Positions 21,605 through 33,070 are shown, counted from the stretch's first letter. The stretch is 64,000 nucleotides of DNA from Ilex aquifolium (GCA_951799425.1 OX637391.1:46657069-46721068), one strand, 5' to 3'. Program-made: numbers and translations. Notes: generated by a model from the letters alone, not told the origin.

Positions 21605-24487
21605 ATGGACAAGAAATTTTTTGGGCTCATGCTCCTCCTCTTTCTTCTCTTTGCTTCTTGTAACTCTCCCACTCTCTTTGTCTCTACATTTACATTCATC
21701 TCCTTTCTTATTGTTGTAAGCCAATATTATGTGACATGATTCCACTGAAGTGGTTGCCACTAGTTCTTCATTTTCTATATTCTTCCATAATATTGGACTA
21801 AGAAATCAAAGTTTGTTTCGATTGATTGTTATTTTTTATTGTTTCTCATTCGATACAATGAAATATATCTGTTAATCGAAAATTTTCATCTTCCTCAACC
21901 CATACTTTTTTTTTTGTTTTAATTAACAGCAAACCTAACATATGTGAGAAAGAGCTCTCCCTAAATTTTCTCCCTAGCTCTCCCTAAATTTTTGAAGTAT
22001 TAGGTACCATTTGGTAACGCTTTGTCAAAGGACTTTATTGTTTTTTTTTTCTTCAAGGATTTTTGTTATTGGAACTTTCTTCTTCTAACAAAAATCACAT
22101 ATGTTATGAAATGCAATACATTGTATAGGGAGTATAATATATTTATTGAATTTTTTTTTTTGCTACATCTGTTTGAGGTGCTAATGTTAGATGTGCACCC
22201 CGCACAGATTTATTTACTTTTGATGCCTTTTTCGCTACACACCAATAGAATTTTTTTTCCATGATAATCTATGTATTAAAATACATCTAGATCATTTTCA
22301 CAAAATTGTAATTAAACATGCTTTCACTTTTTTGACGAAATTCTTATTTTTGCTTTAAAAAGTTGCTTAAAAAAAAGAATTACCAAAAATTGCCTTAATT
22401 TGTCATCAAAGTACGGGACCCCATCTTCTTTATTGGTGTACTAGTTATTGTCTGTGCCTGAAGACACAAAGTAATAAAAAATGGTAAACAATAAACATAT
22501 TTGTATTCATATCCAAAATCAAATACAAACATAGAGGAGAGATAAATGAATTTAAGCATCAGTTGTAGTGGGGGTGAGAGGTGGTGGTGGTAGGAGACGT
22601 TGATGGTTATGGTGGGTGGCAATGACCGTGGTGGCGGTGGTGGTGGTGGCGGCGGCGACGATGGCATCGGTGGCAGCGACGGCGGTGACGGTAGTGGTGG
22701 TGGCAGCGGCGGTGGTGGTGGTGGTGGTGACAGTCGTGGCGACGGTGGTGGTGGTGGTGGTGGCGACGGTGGTAGTAGTGGTGGCGGCGGTGGTGGTGGT
22801 GATGGTGATGGTGATGGTGATGGTGGTGGCGATGGCGGTGACGGTAGTGGTGGTGACAGCAGCGGTGGTGGTGGCGGCGATGGTGGTAGTAGTGGTGGCG
22901 ACGGTGATGATGGCGGCGGTGGTGGTGGTGATGGTGGTGGTGGTGGTTGTGGCGGTGGCAACGGCGATGGGGATGGTGGTGGTGATGGCGGCGGTGGTGG
23001 TTGTGGTGGCGGTGGTGGTTATGGTGGTGGCGATGGTGGTGGTTATGGTGGTGGCGATGGTGGTGGTGGTGGTGGAGGCGGAGGCGGGGGTGGTGATGGT
23101 GGCGGTGGTGGTGGTGCTGGTGGCGGCGGTGCTGGTGGGGATGGTGGTGGTGGCGGCGATGGTGGTGGTGATGGTGGTGGTGGCAGCGGCAGTGGTTGTG
23201 GTGGCGGTGGTGGTGGTGATGGTGGCGGTGGTGGTGATGGTGGTGGTAGTGGAGACGGGGGTGGTGATGGCGGCGGTGGTGGTAGTGATGGTGGCAGGGG
23301 TGGTGGCGGCGGCGGTGATGGTGGCGGTGGCAGCGGCGGTGGGTGTGGTGGTGATAGAGATAGTGGTGGGGCGATTTCAAACACTATTTTTTTTTTTTTA
23401 AAGTATTTATAAGAAATAATTTGTATAAGCACTTTTAAAAAGTTACTCCAAACACACCCTTAGGGCCTTATTTTTTTCTATTAATTTAGGGTGTTAATAT
23501 TAGCCATTAGATTAACTTTAAAGTAAAATTTAAAGCAATCTGAGCCGCGAAAAGCATAAGTCATTTTGTTTATCTTTTGAAATTTGAATTGTAAGCTACT
23601 TTATTATATAGACTAGTTATTGCCTGTACCTAAAGACACAGAGTAATAAAAAATGGTAAACAATAAACATATTTGTATTCATATCCAAAATCAAATCACA
23701 AACATAGAGGAGAGATAAATGAATTTAAGCATCGGTTGTACTGGGGGTGAGATGTGGTGATGGTAGGAGACGGTGATGGTTGTGGTGGGTGACAATGACC
23801 GTGGCGGCGATGGCGGCGATGGCATCGATGGCGGCGGCTGCAGTGGGGGCGACGGTGATGGTGGTGGTGGTGGTGGTGATGGCAGTGATGGTGGTGGAGG
23901 TGGTGATGGCGGTGATGGTGGCGGCGGTGGTGGCGGTGGCAGTGGTGGCGGCGGCGACGGCAGTGGCAGTGGTGGTGGTGGTGGCGGGGGTGGCGGTGAT
24001 GGTGGGAAATAATTTCTAGAAGTATTTATAAAAAGTCACTCCAAACACACCCTTATGGGCTTATTTTTCCTATTAAATTTAAGGTGTTAAAATTAGCCAT
24101 TAGATTAACTTTAAAGTAAAATTTAAAACGATCTGAATCGCGAAAAGCAAAAGTCATTTTGTTTATCTTTTGAAATTTGAATTGTAAGCTACTTTATTAT
24201 ATAGATATATACCCAGTACATTAAATAATTTTCCGTATGTATAAGGACTAACCCATTTCTTTTGCTAATATGGGACAACAATGAAGATTGAAGCAAAGAC
24301 TTGCAAGTCAGTAAGCAAACTGTACATAGGGCCATGCATAATGCAGCAAAACTGTGACGCTACCTGCAAGCAGGAAGGTTTTGAAGATGGCGACTGCGAC
24401 ACGACCACAGCTAAGTGCGTCTGTAGCAAGGATTGTGGAACGACATCTCCCCCAGGACCAGGACTAGAGACTCCTCCTAGTCCTTAA
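21605..24487 (+). CDS. Plant defensin 2 (8-Cys, proline-rich tail), two exons, Helitrons in intron
   Basis: Secreted plant defensin. Exon 1 (21605-21659) encodes MDKKFFGLMLLLFLLFAS and stops one base into a codon at a GT donor, as in gene 1. Exon 2 carries TC-X10-C-X5-C-X3-C-X9-C-X6-C-X-C-X3-C, eight canonical Cys with a GDC gamma-core, then a tail GTTSPPGPGLETPPSP; stop at 24485-24487. The position of the gene 1 acceptor (GGGACAG) reads GGGACAA here, so that AG is absent. The nearest AG that keeps the frame is at 24292-24293, giving exon 2 from 24294 and an 82-residue precursor lacking five residues before the first Cys. The intron is about 2.6 kb because two tandem Helitrons sit in it (22441-24205). 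The mature domain is intact, so the gene may work, but splicing is uncertain. The tail is longer than usual for the family. Confidence 0.75.
22441..23612 (-). mobile_element. Non-autonomous Helitron A1 (GGN-repeat type)
   Basis: On the minus strand it starts TCTATATAATAAAGTAGC (5' end at 23612). It ends with the hairpin TGTGTCTTCAGGCACA and ACAATAACTAG (3' end at 22441), followed by T, as Helitrons require. Its 5' end abuts the 3' CTAG of Helitron A2 with no base between. No Rep/helicase frame is present. Most of its length is a GGN-type simple repeat. The long Gly-, Pro-, His- and Val-rich frames across it are repeat artefacts. Confidence 0.8.
22590..23370. repeat. GGN-type simple repeat (about 780 bp)
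   Basis: A G-rich run on the plus strand made of GGTGGTGGC, GGTGAT and GGCGGC triplets. It is open in several frames only because the unit is three bases long. It lies in the intron of defensin 2 with the G-rich strand in the sense direction. Confidence 0.9.
23613..24205 (-). mobile_element. Non-autonomous Helitron A2 (GGN-repeat type)
   Basis: Same ends as A1: minus-strand 5' TCTATATAATAAAGTAGC at 24205, preceded by A, and 3' CTAG at 23613 after a GTGTCTTTAGGTACA-type hairpin. The flanking sequence inside both ends matches A1 closely. A2 is half the length because its GGN repeat is only about 250 bp. The outer flanks of the pair are A and T, the Helitron target. Confidence 0.8.
23755..24006. 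repeat. GGN-type simple repeat in Helitron A2
   Basis: A shorter version of the repeat in A1, in the same orientation and place within the element. Frames across it are artefacts. Confidence 0.9.
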
Positions 24488-24699
24488 TTCAATCCATGTT
24501 GTCTCTCAGTAAGACATGTACTCAACAACATTAAATGAGACTTCCATTTCTGGGGGGCTTTTAGAATTTCACAAACTTCTTGGGCCTCAGTTACAGTTAT
24601 AATAATTTGCTTTAATTGTTGAGATGGGTTGACATTCAGCATTTCGTGTAGTTGTAGCATAGCTTTTTTAGTCACCCTAAGATTTGGAAAGTTTTAAAC

Positions 24700-26530
24700 A
24701 ACCATCTCGTCCAAAAGCTTAATCTATTGGAGATGAGATATAATTTAAGTATTTATATTTCAACACGCTTAACACATAATTTTTTCTTTTAATAATTAGG
24801 ATGACGGCAAGACTTCCTGCTCTGATATCATGATAAAAAAAAACTATCTACTACAAAAACATAAGTCGTTAAAAAAAGTGTAACTTAAGTATTTATACTT
24901 TAACGTAGATGATGAAATAACTAGATCATAGTAACAATGAGAAGCAAAAAGATAGTTCTAATTTTTCTATGGAATGTTGAGTCAGTACGTTAATTTTACC
25001 CATAAATACGAATATGACACAACTAATTCACAAAAATAGTAAGTGGGCTGAGTTAGTTTTAGACACTAATAACACTGTTTAGATGGCATTGTTATAAATA
25101 AAGGTTTTTTTATAAAAAAAAATTATGGAGTATGTACGAATTGTTCTATATAATTAACTAGTTTTTAATATTACAAATAATTGACACGAACACACCACGA
25201 ACCAAAATGAAAAGATTTGAAAATGGCACGGTTCAAAAGAACACGAGACAACTCGTTGGACACCCTTAATATTCATGCTAATTTATTTGTTCCATCTTTA
25301 GTTGTTAAGCATATAGCTAATGGATTCGAGTCTTATCTCCACCTCTGTTGGAGAAGCTCAAGGCGCCATTGGTGTAGATTTACTAATACTATAGTCAAGG
25401 ATTGTCTACGTAGGTACTAATACAATAGGTATTAAGCGGCTTTTCCCAACTAAATCATCAATTAATCCCAGTTCCTGGCAAACTAAGCTAACAAATGGGC
25501 AACTATGGGATTTGGCTCCTCTTCAATTGCAAAACAGTTGGAGGATCCTCCATTTTTTTTTTTTGCATGGTGAGGATCTATCCACATTAGCAAATTCAAT
25601 CTACCTTAAATTTCTCAAAATTTGAAGTACTCATTTGTAATGTTGGAAAATTATAACACCATAAAGATCAGCAAAATAACTAATATTTCATTAAAGTATG
25701 GGAGGTTGAGCATTGCATTTGTGTTGCAGAAATGTGGCTGGACGTTTTTTTGGCTCAATGTCACAACATACAGAATCAGCATAAGACAAGAAACCAACTA
25801 CCTATCATTTTATTATTTAAGTTCAAAGTCAAGGTTGCGGTTGCATGGTCTAATCTTTATAAAGAAACTAAAGGATTCTTTTTTATTCTTCAACCTTTAT
25901 TCAATAGGCTCAGAGGTATCAACCCTCACATGGGACTCCTCGTTGAATCTTTTTTCAAAGTTTGGCGACTAAGCACTGCGTATCATGTTTGGCACTGCCT
26001 TTTCCTTGTGCCGTAGAAATGGATTAGCATCTACATTACCTTGAAGCTTAAGCTCTCCTGACCATATCCACTGTTTTTGGTGTTTTTTTTTTTCGGATGG
26101 AGCACTTCCGCTATCAATCCATTTTATTTGTTGCTTCCCTTGTTGTAACACCTAGCTACTTTTATTTCTCTTTTGAGATAGGCCGCAACGATTTTTGGGG
26201 CTCAAATACGAGTTGACTCAAACTTGATCCAACAATGCTTAAATTTAAATTTTTATAGTTTTTTTTAGCAAGGCAACCATAGATTTTGATAGTGAGCTAC
26301 TCCCACTCACTTTGTTTTTATGGCCATTTTTGTAAGCTTTAAAAAAACTAAAGCAAAAATCTAACGTCGATAAATAGTCGAAACATATTAAATTCTGAAA
26401 TTAAATCTCAAAATTAAGTCTAATAACATTATTCAAAATCTTATTTGGGATCCCAAACTTTTCTTCCCATTTGGGTGGCCTTAATGGCCTATGCCTTGCC
26501 TTGGGCCTTCACTCGGTACATCATATCCAC
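24700..26530. other. AT-rich stretch between defensin 2 and defensin 3, no gene recognised
   Basis: Frames of 90-116 codons at 25622-26016 on the plus strand show no motif, no codon bias and overlap one another. I see no element ends. Confidence 0.5.
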
Positions 26531-26531
26531 T

Positions 26532-27519
26532 TCAACATTTACAATAGCAGTAGCATTTACGTGCGCTGCACCTGCCGCTGCCAATGCAAGTTTCTTTTAT
26601 ACAGGTTGTAGAGCAGTCGAGATCGCTTAGGCATGGCCCTTGGAAGAGGACGCTGGCTTTTTGGCAGAGCTTTGCTTCACTGTGCATCACGGTCTCTTCT
26701 CATATTTAACATCACCAAAACAATGAGTTAGTCCTTACTCCATACACATAAAGAAGACGAAGATAGTCTGTGAGTAAACTTATGTATGTGTGTGTGTGTG
26801 TGTATTTATGTATACGTAGATATATATATATATATTTCTTATAATAATCCCACACTGAGAAAGAATATAGAAAATAAGCATGTGAATGAATCTGACTAGT
26901 CATATAAATTGATATTTTTGATTAATTACTTGATATTTATGTTATACGTGCACGTGCTAGATTCAAGTCTTGATTTATTGAATATGCAACCCGATCTGAA
27001 TTATACATAAAAGCATGTAAATATACTATGTAATCCAATGACTGTTTGATAAAGTTAAGTTAAAAGTGAAAATCCTTTGCTAAAATCAACTATGATAATT
27101 AAATTATTTGGATTGAATAGGATATTCGAATCTGATATCTGATATTAACTAGTTCAGATATGGACTAAGAAATTCATCAGATTATTGGGACAAAGTATTT
27201 GAATCCCGTATGAATCTGCATCAATACAAAACAAATCCAAATTCGATCAGTTAAACCTGAGATCTCATGGCATAACTTATAGTCTTATACGACCATTTGA
27301 CTCTTCTCTAGCCGGATTCAACATATCAGATTTAGTGTGCACAACAGATAATAAGCATTCTTATTCAACAAAAGATGTCATAAAATAGAAACAATAAGAA
27401 AGATAATACATGCAAAATATATGTATCTTTGTGTGTGTGTGTGTAGAGAGAGAGAGAGAATTACGAGAAGCAAAGAAAAGAATGAGCAAGAGCATGAACC
27501 CAGAGAAAGTCCTGTCCAT
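26532..27519 (-). CDS. Plant defensin 3 (10-Cys variant), two exons, inverted
   Basis: Secreted defensin-like peptide, opposite in orientation to the other two. Exon 1 (27519-27465) encodes MDRTFSGFMLLLILFFAS and is 55 bases long like its paralogues, ending at a GT donor. A 769-base intron (26696-27464) with GA and TA microsatellites follows. The acceptor ATGAGAAG fits the frame, and exon 2 (26695-26532) gives a 72-residue precursor. The mature part has ten Cys: C-X10-C-X5-C-X3-C as usual, then an extra Cys within a stretch of ten before the GRC core, a short X4 gap, and the ending C-Y-C-Y-C-K-C with another extra Cys. The stop directly follows the last Cys, so there is no tail. The upstream in-frame Met (27567) is not used by the paralogues. 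No lesion is visible. Confidence 0.82.
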
Positions 27520-27594
27520 AGCTGTAAATGTTGTTCTTCTACTGTTTTCTACCTTGGTATCAATCACAAGATGATTTTCTAATCTTTGAACCCA

Positions 27595-27602
27595 CTTTTA
27601 TA
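27595..27602 (-). promoter_or_regulatory. TATA box of defensin gene 3
   Basis: On the minus strand CTATAAAAG lies about 80 bases before the start codon. The leader (TTGATACCAAGGTAGAAAACAG) resembles that of gene 2 (GTTGATAAATAGAGGTAGAACAG), so the promoter was duplicated with the gene. Confidence 0.65.
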
Positions 27603-27603
27603 G

Positions 27604-28952
27604 TTGGACCTTGCTAGTGGTTGTCTAAATGAAGCAATTTTTGCTTATAATTAATTGCAAACGAATAAAATCCTATCAAATTCTTAGGCTCCGTTTGAAT
27701 GGTTGTAATCTTAGTTGGGAATAGTAATCCCATTCTTAATTCCAATGATAGTGAAAATCTTAAACCCAGCATTAATGGTGGTAATCTCATATCCAACTTA
27801 ATTGGGTATTCTGAAAAAGAAAAAAAAATATTAAATTCAAAGTCCTTCCTAAAATTTAGTTTGTTACTTTGTTGTTAAAGTCAAACTATCTTCCTAAAAT
27901 TATGTTCTATCCTAAAATAAAATTCATTACTAAAAATATTAATGAAATAAATATCCTTTTCTATACTAAATTACTTACAATACCAAACATTAAATAAAAG
28001 ATTATTACAATATTTGAAACTCAAGTATCACTATACTAAGAATGAGATACCCATTACTAATTGATTGTGGGTATCTTCCGAATTCGGGTTTGACTCGGTT
28101 TGACTCCTCTCTAACTGTCAAAAGATTGAAAGATTCTTCAATATTCTTTAAATGATGAAAATGTATCCATATCAACAAAATTTATCTTATTGAGAAAAAA
28201 GTTGGATTTGCAATATTGAAAATAAAATTGAATTTATGACATTGATAGACCCTATTCATTTAAAAGGAATTGGAGGATGTTGCTATTATTCAAAAGGTGC
28301 AGTAGCTTCCAAAGTTTACAAGAGTAGATTACAATTTATAGATACTGTAAAGCTTAATAAATCTTGGCATTCATGAGAGTAAATAAAGGATTCATACGAA
28401 TCTTAGCATTATATTGTAAATTTGTATGATGCAACCCTAAATTTCAACTCCATATCCAACAATCGCACCATAAAACTCATAAGGATCTTGCCTTTGGTGA
28501 ATACGCTACACCAGCTCAACCAAAGCCAGCCGTGCTAAGACTCAATATTCACCTAAATTATAATGTATCATTTGAAATTTTTGCCTCAACAATATATTTG
28601 CATTGGATCGCCCTTACTTTAATGGTCCTAGGGTGGATGAAAAAATGGAATGATGGATAGTAAAAATAGTACACTTTCTATCTTTCAAGGAAATAATCTT
28701 TTCTTCCCTCCTTTGTGTTTGGTAAGAATGATGAAAAGTAAGAAATTGATTTTTTTTTTATGTTTGATAAGATGAAAAAAGTATTTTTTATTTTTTATTT
28801 ATTTGTATTTTTATTATATTTTTATTTATTTTCTTTTTTTGAAAAAATATAAATCCATATTTTATCATTATATCTATATATAAAATTAATGTATATATAA
28901 TATGTAATTGATAAATATGATATATGTACACATTAATAGATATATAGATAAA
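27604..28952. other. AT-rich intergenic stretch, no gene recognised
   Basis: Only short frames. The phrase AATTGGGTAT..GGTAATCCCATTCTTAATTCC at 27690-27810 is partly self-complementary with 28030-28080 and may be part of an old MITE. Confidence 0.5.
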
Positions 28953-30007
28953 CTAGTTATTGTTCATGTCTGAAGGCATTATTCAAAAAAAATATTATAC
29001 TTGAAAACAATGTATAACACAAAGTACCAACCAATATAGACCCATTATTAAAAAAAAAATCAATAAAATAAACTCAAAAAACACAACTCTTGGACAATAT
29101 CAATTTGCATGTACAATTTGTATAATCAAAATAATAAAGAATATGAATTTTTATTTATTTAAAAAAATGACTCACGCCACGGTCTTTCATAATATAAACC
29201 TCTCCAAAATGCTTTTCCACTTCCAGGGATAATTCGTAAAACCCCGTTTTCATGGAGAATTGAAAGGAGTACCGAAAATATTTTATTTTCTTATTTTTTG
29301 AATTGAAAAATATTTTACTTGACTTATAAAATTAGAATAAGTGGGACTTATTTACTCATTATCTAACACTCAATAGTCCCAAAACTCAAGCTATTATGTC
29401 TCGTTCTTTTTGTATTAAAAAACTAAAGTTCTATGCTATTCGTATTAATCCAAAAATTAAAGTTATATAATACAAAAAAAAATCATTCACTCAATTGATG
29501 AAATTATAGATGAAAAAAAAAATAGCTTTCATGAAATGTTAAAATTAAATGTCTCACTCCAGTTCATCAGTAATGAATTTAAAAATCGTCACTATATAAT
29601 CCAAAAGACAAATATCCAAATACTAAAAAAAATAAATTAGTTACCATAGAAAGAGTGAATGAATTAAGATAGACATAATTTGGAGAAGATATGTGTCTGA
29701 TTTGATGGAAGATTTACCTTTAAATAAATGGGTGAATATGAAAGTCAAGGGCCCTTAATGGAATGTGTAAATGGAAGGGCATTAATTTGGGGTAATTAAA
29801 AATAGTAGGTGTCTTAAGCGGAAAAATAAAATTCGTCTGTCAATCTAATTTGTCGAATCAATATTTTTGAGTTAATCTGAGCCGCAAAAAATTAGAAATA
29901 AGATAAACTTTTAGATTTAATATATCTTTTACTCATAATTGATCTGAGCTACAAAAAACTTAAGATAAGTTTTGAGATTCAAACTCAGCTCTATTTTATT
30001 ATATAGA
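28953..30007 (-). mobile_element. Non-autonomous Helitron B1
   Basis: On the minus strand the 5' end is TCTATATAATAAAATAGAGC at 30007. The 3' end is a hairpin around ATGCCTTCAGACATG followed by AACAATAACTAG at 28953, then T. There is no coding region. It shares its whole length (about 1.05 kb) with B2 next door, apart from a MITE in B2. Its 5' end directly abuts the 3' CTAG of B2. Confidence 0.8.
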
Positions 30008-31594
30008 CTAGTTATTGTTCGTGCCTAAAGACACTATGCAAAAAAAAAAATTATACTTGAAAGCAATGTATAACACAAAGTACCAATCAATATAGACCCT
30101 CTATTCAAAAAATAAAAATTCAATAAAATAAACTTAAAAAACACGATCGTTGGACAATATCAATCTGCATACACAATTTGTATAATCAAAATAGTAAAGA
30201 ATAAAAATTTTCATTTAAAAAAAATGACTCAAGTCACAGTCTTTCATAATATAAACCTCTTCAAAATACTCTTCCAATTCTGGGGATAATTTACAAAACT
30301 CTGTTTGTATGGAAAATTAAATGGAGTATCGAAAATATTTTACTTTTTTATTTTTTGAATTGAAAAATATTTCACTTGACACCTTAGAAAATTGGAATAA
30401 GTGGGACTTATTTGCTCATTATTTAAACATCCAATAGTCGCCAAACTCAACTATTATGTCTCGTTCACTTTGTATTAAAAAAACTAAAATTTCGTATTGT
30501 TCGCATTAATCCAAAAATTAAAGTTACATAACACAAAAAAAAAAAAAAAATCATTCACTCACTCGATGAAACCACATATGAAAAAAAACAGCTTTCATGA
30601 AATGTTAAAATCAAATGTGTCATTCCAGTTCGTCACTAATAAATTTAAAAATCGTTACCGTATATGGTGGGGCTATTTCCACTCCTTAATTCTCTTTTTC
30701 CACCCCATTTAATCATTTCACTTCAAACTATTAAATTCACTCAATCTATACACACCTCATTAGTTACTAAGTTCGCCTAATTTATATCCATTCAATTAAA
30801 CTATTAAATATATGCTAGAGAAACTGAAACAAAAATAGTAATTGAAGCGAACTTTTAATGTTTCGAGGTGATCTTTATTATTTCAAGGTGCTTTGAGATA
30901 TTTTGATATATTTTCACCAATGTCTTTTAAATATTTTGAGGTATTTTAAGATATTTTGACTAATATTTTAAAAATAATTATTAATTTTTATTCTACTTCT
31001 GAAATATTTTCATACTGAAATAATACACTGAAATAAAATTTTGATCATTGCCTATGTAGTAGATTGAAATAAATTGAATGAATTTAATTTTTAATTAGTG
31101 AATATAGACGGAGTGAATATAGTAACTAATAGGGTGGGTATAGATAGAGTTAACTTAATAGTTTGAAATAAGATGATTAAATAGAGTGGAAAAAGAGATT
31201 TAAGGAGTGAGAATAACCCCACCCAAACAAATTAGCTACCATGGTAAGAGTGAATGAATTAAGGTAGACGGAAGATATGTGTCCGATTTAGTGGGAGATT
31301 TGCCTTTAAATTAAAGCGGGAATATGAAAGTCAGGGAACCGTGAATGGAATGTGTAAACGGAATAACATTAATTTGGGGTAATTAAAAATAGAAAGTGTC
31401 TTGAGCAGCAAAACATAATTCGTCTGTCAATCTGATCCGTCTAATCAATGCTTTTGAGTTGATCTGAACTACAAAAAATTAGAGATAAGATAGACCATTG
31501 GATATAATTTATCTTTTGCACAAAATTAATCTGAACCGCGAAAAGCTCAAGATAAATTTTGATATTCAAACTCAGCTCTACTTTATTATATAGA
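30008..31594 (-). mobile_element. Non-autonomous Helitron B2 carrying a MITE
   Basis: Minus-strand 5' end TCTATATAATAAAGTAGAGC at 31594 (preceded by A). The 3' end is the hairpin GTGTCTTTAGGCACG and AACAATAACTAG at 30008. Without the inserted MITE (about 30665-31224) it would be about 1.03 kb, the length of B1. The two copies are clearly homologous throughout but have diverged by visible point differences. No coding region. Confidence 0.8.
30665..31224. mobile_element. MITE inserted in Helitron B2
   Basis: The ends are inverted repeats of 50 bp or more: GGTGGGGCTATTTCCACTCC at the left and, inverted, GGTGGGGTTATTCTCACTCC at the right. The whole segment is absent from Helitron B1 at the same place, which defines it as an insertion younger than the B1/B2 duplication. 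The target duplication is not clear by eye. No coding capacity. Confidence 0.75.
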
Positions 31595-32620
31595 TAACAT
31601 ACATTACAACACATATAATTAACTTTACATCCACTTTTCCGCTCAAGTTTGAAGGGATTAATTTTAATGAGTTGGAAAAAAAATTAATCTATTTATTTTT
31701 TTATCTTTCATATTTTCTTTTCTTACCAAACATAATATTTATCTATCCTTTCAATTTTTCATCTTTCTATTTTTTCATCGTACCATAAGTGAAAAAAATC
31801 CCTTAAGTTGTGACGGACAAAATCAGAAGTGACAAAAGAGTCCAACATGCATAGTCACAAAACTATTAGACCATGTCACTATCATATTATTAGGTCAACA
31901 AATTATGTCAATTTATTAAATCTCTACTTAAAACGCTGCATTCATCATTCCTCTATTACTAAGTCTTCGATCATGAACTTTAGTAAGCGCCAGTAAAAAT
32001 ACTACATACATACACATGCACACACTCGCATCGGATTGAGCAATTATTCTATGTACTTGGGAAGAAATGAAACGAAAATCCATCAATCAAAAGCTAAACA
32101 TGTCAACAAGTAGGGAATTCGATTTAAAATCTTTCAACAATACAAACATAGAGAACTTTTTTTCATTCAGGCAAACAGGATTTCAAGAAGTACAATAGAC
32201 GAAAAATTGGATTAATCTGATCAGGTCATGCTGCACAGAACAACTGTAAAGCTTTGTTTAGTTAAGACTACTCTGGTTAAACAATGTTGCTGGGCAGCAT
32301 GGCTCTCATTTAATGCAGACACCAGAGAGAACACAACTTAATTCAAAGATAAAACACAGTGAATTATATTTATATCCACATTATTACTGTCCATCTTCAT
32401 GAATTTTCACACCCCATAATAAAACTGCATACATTTGTACCTTTTTCAATTCAATACTCACACGATCACATCGGAACTACAAGGAAAAGCAGGACATACA
32501 TCATACCAAGCACCAAATAGCAAGCATCACTCCATGGGTGGCAAATCCTGCTTGATCTGGCAAAAATTATGTACTACTTAAAGAGCGTCACCTAGCAGCA
32601 GGCAGGAAGTCTTACATCAC
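31595..32620. other. Ferredoxin 3' flank and AT-rich sequence
   Basis: About 32170-32620 is probably the 3' UTR and downstream flank of the ferredoxin gene read on the minus strand. The rest is AT-rich without recognised features. Confidence 0.5.
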
Positions 32621-33070
32621 TCAATATAGTTCACCTTCCTTGTGGGTGTGAATCACACAATCACAAATTGGGTATGCAATACAGGTCAGCACGTAACCCT
32701 TCTCACATTGCTCATCATTCAGGAATGATCCATCTGATTGGTCCACTGATCCTGAAATCATCTTCCCAGCACAGGTAGAGCAGGCACCAGCCCTACAAGA
32801 ATAAGGCAGCTCCAATCCTGCATCTTCGGCTGCATCAAGGATGTATTTATCATCAGGGGCATCGATTTCATGCTCTTCACCTTTTGGTCCAATAAGTTTC
32901 ACTTTATATACTGCCATTGCAGATACTCTGAAGGAGGAAGACTTCAACCCAAATGCTCCAGAGGCCCTCTTGGCAGAACCCAAAAAGCATGTACTCTTAA
33001 TCAAGGTACAGGATCTAGTTGGAACCGCGCTTATGAGCAAGCAAGGTGAAGGAATTCTAACAGTTGACAT
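32621..33070 (-). CDS. FD3: Plant-type 2Fe-2S ferredoxin, plastid (FD3-like)
   Basis: One-electron carrier of plastids. The non-photosynthetic FD3 type takes electrons from NADPH through ferredoxin-NADP reductase and feeds nitrite reductase, sulfite reductase and glutamate synthase. The 149-residue frame is a single exon. Residues 1-51 are a Ser/Arg/Lys-rich plastid transit peptide, with processing expected near AMAVYKVKL. The mature domain has the cluster ligands Cys92, Cys97 and Cys100 ([13 protein letters not shown]) and Cys130 (YVLTC), the VDQSDGSFL block and the C-terminal HTHKEGELY. The sequence is closer to root-type FD3 than to leaf ferredoxins as I remember them ([24 protein letters not shown]); this subtype call is inference. 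No lesion is seen. A 5'-truncation-like duplicate lies at 40265-40640. Confidence 0.95.
   Translation of the reverse strand: MSTVRIPSPCLLISAVPTRSCTLIKSTCFLGSAKRASGAFGLKSSSFRVSAMAVYKVKLIGPKGEEHEIDAPDDKYILDAAEDAGLELPYSCRAGACSTCAGKMISGSVDQSDGSFLNDEQCEKGYVLTCIAYPICDCVIHTHKEGELY

Noticed and set aside
22395-23432. Long Gly-, Pro-, His- and Val-rich frames on both strands
   Set aside because: They are open in most frames because of the GGN triplet repeat inside a Helitron; none has a start context, domain or conservation between the sister copies.
25622-26016. Overlapping plus-strand frames of 94-116 codons
   Set aside because: No motif, overlapping in different frames, and base composition like the surrounding non-coding DNA.
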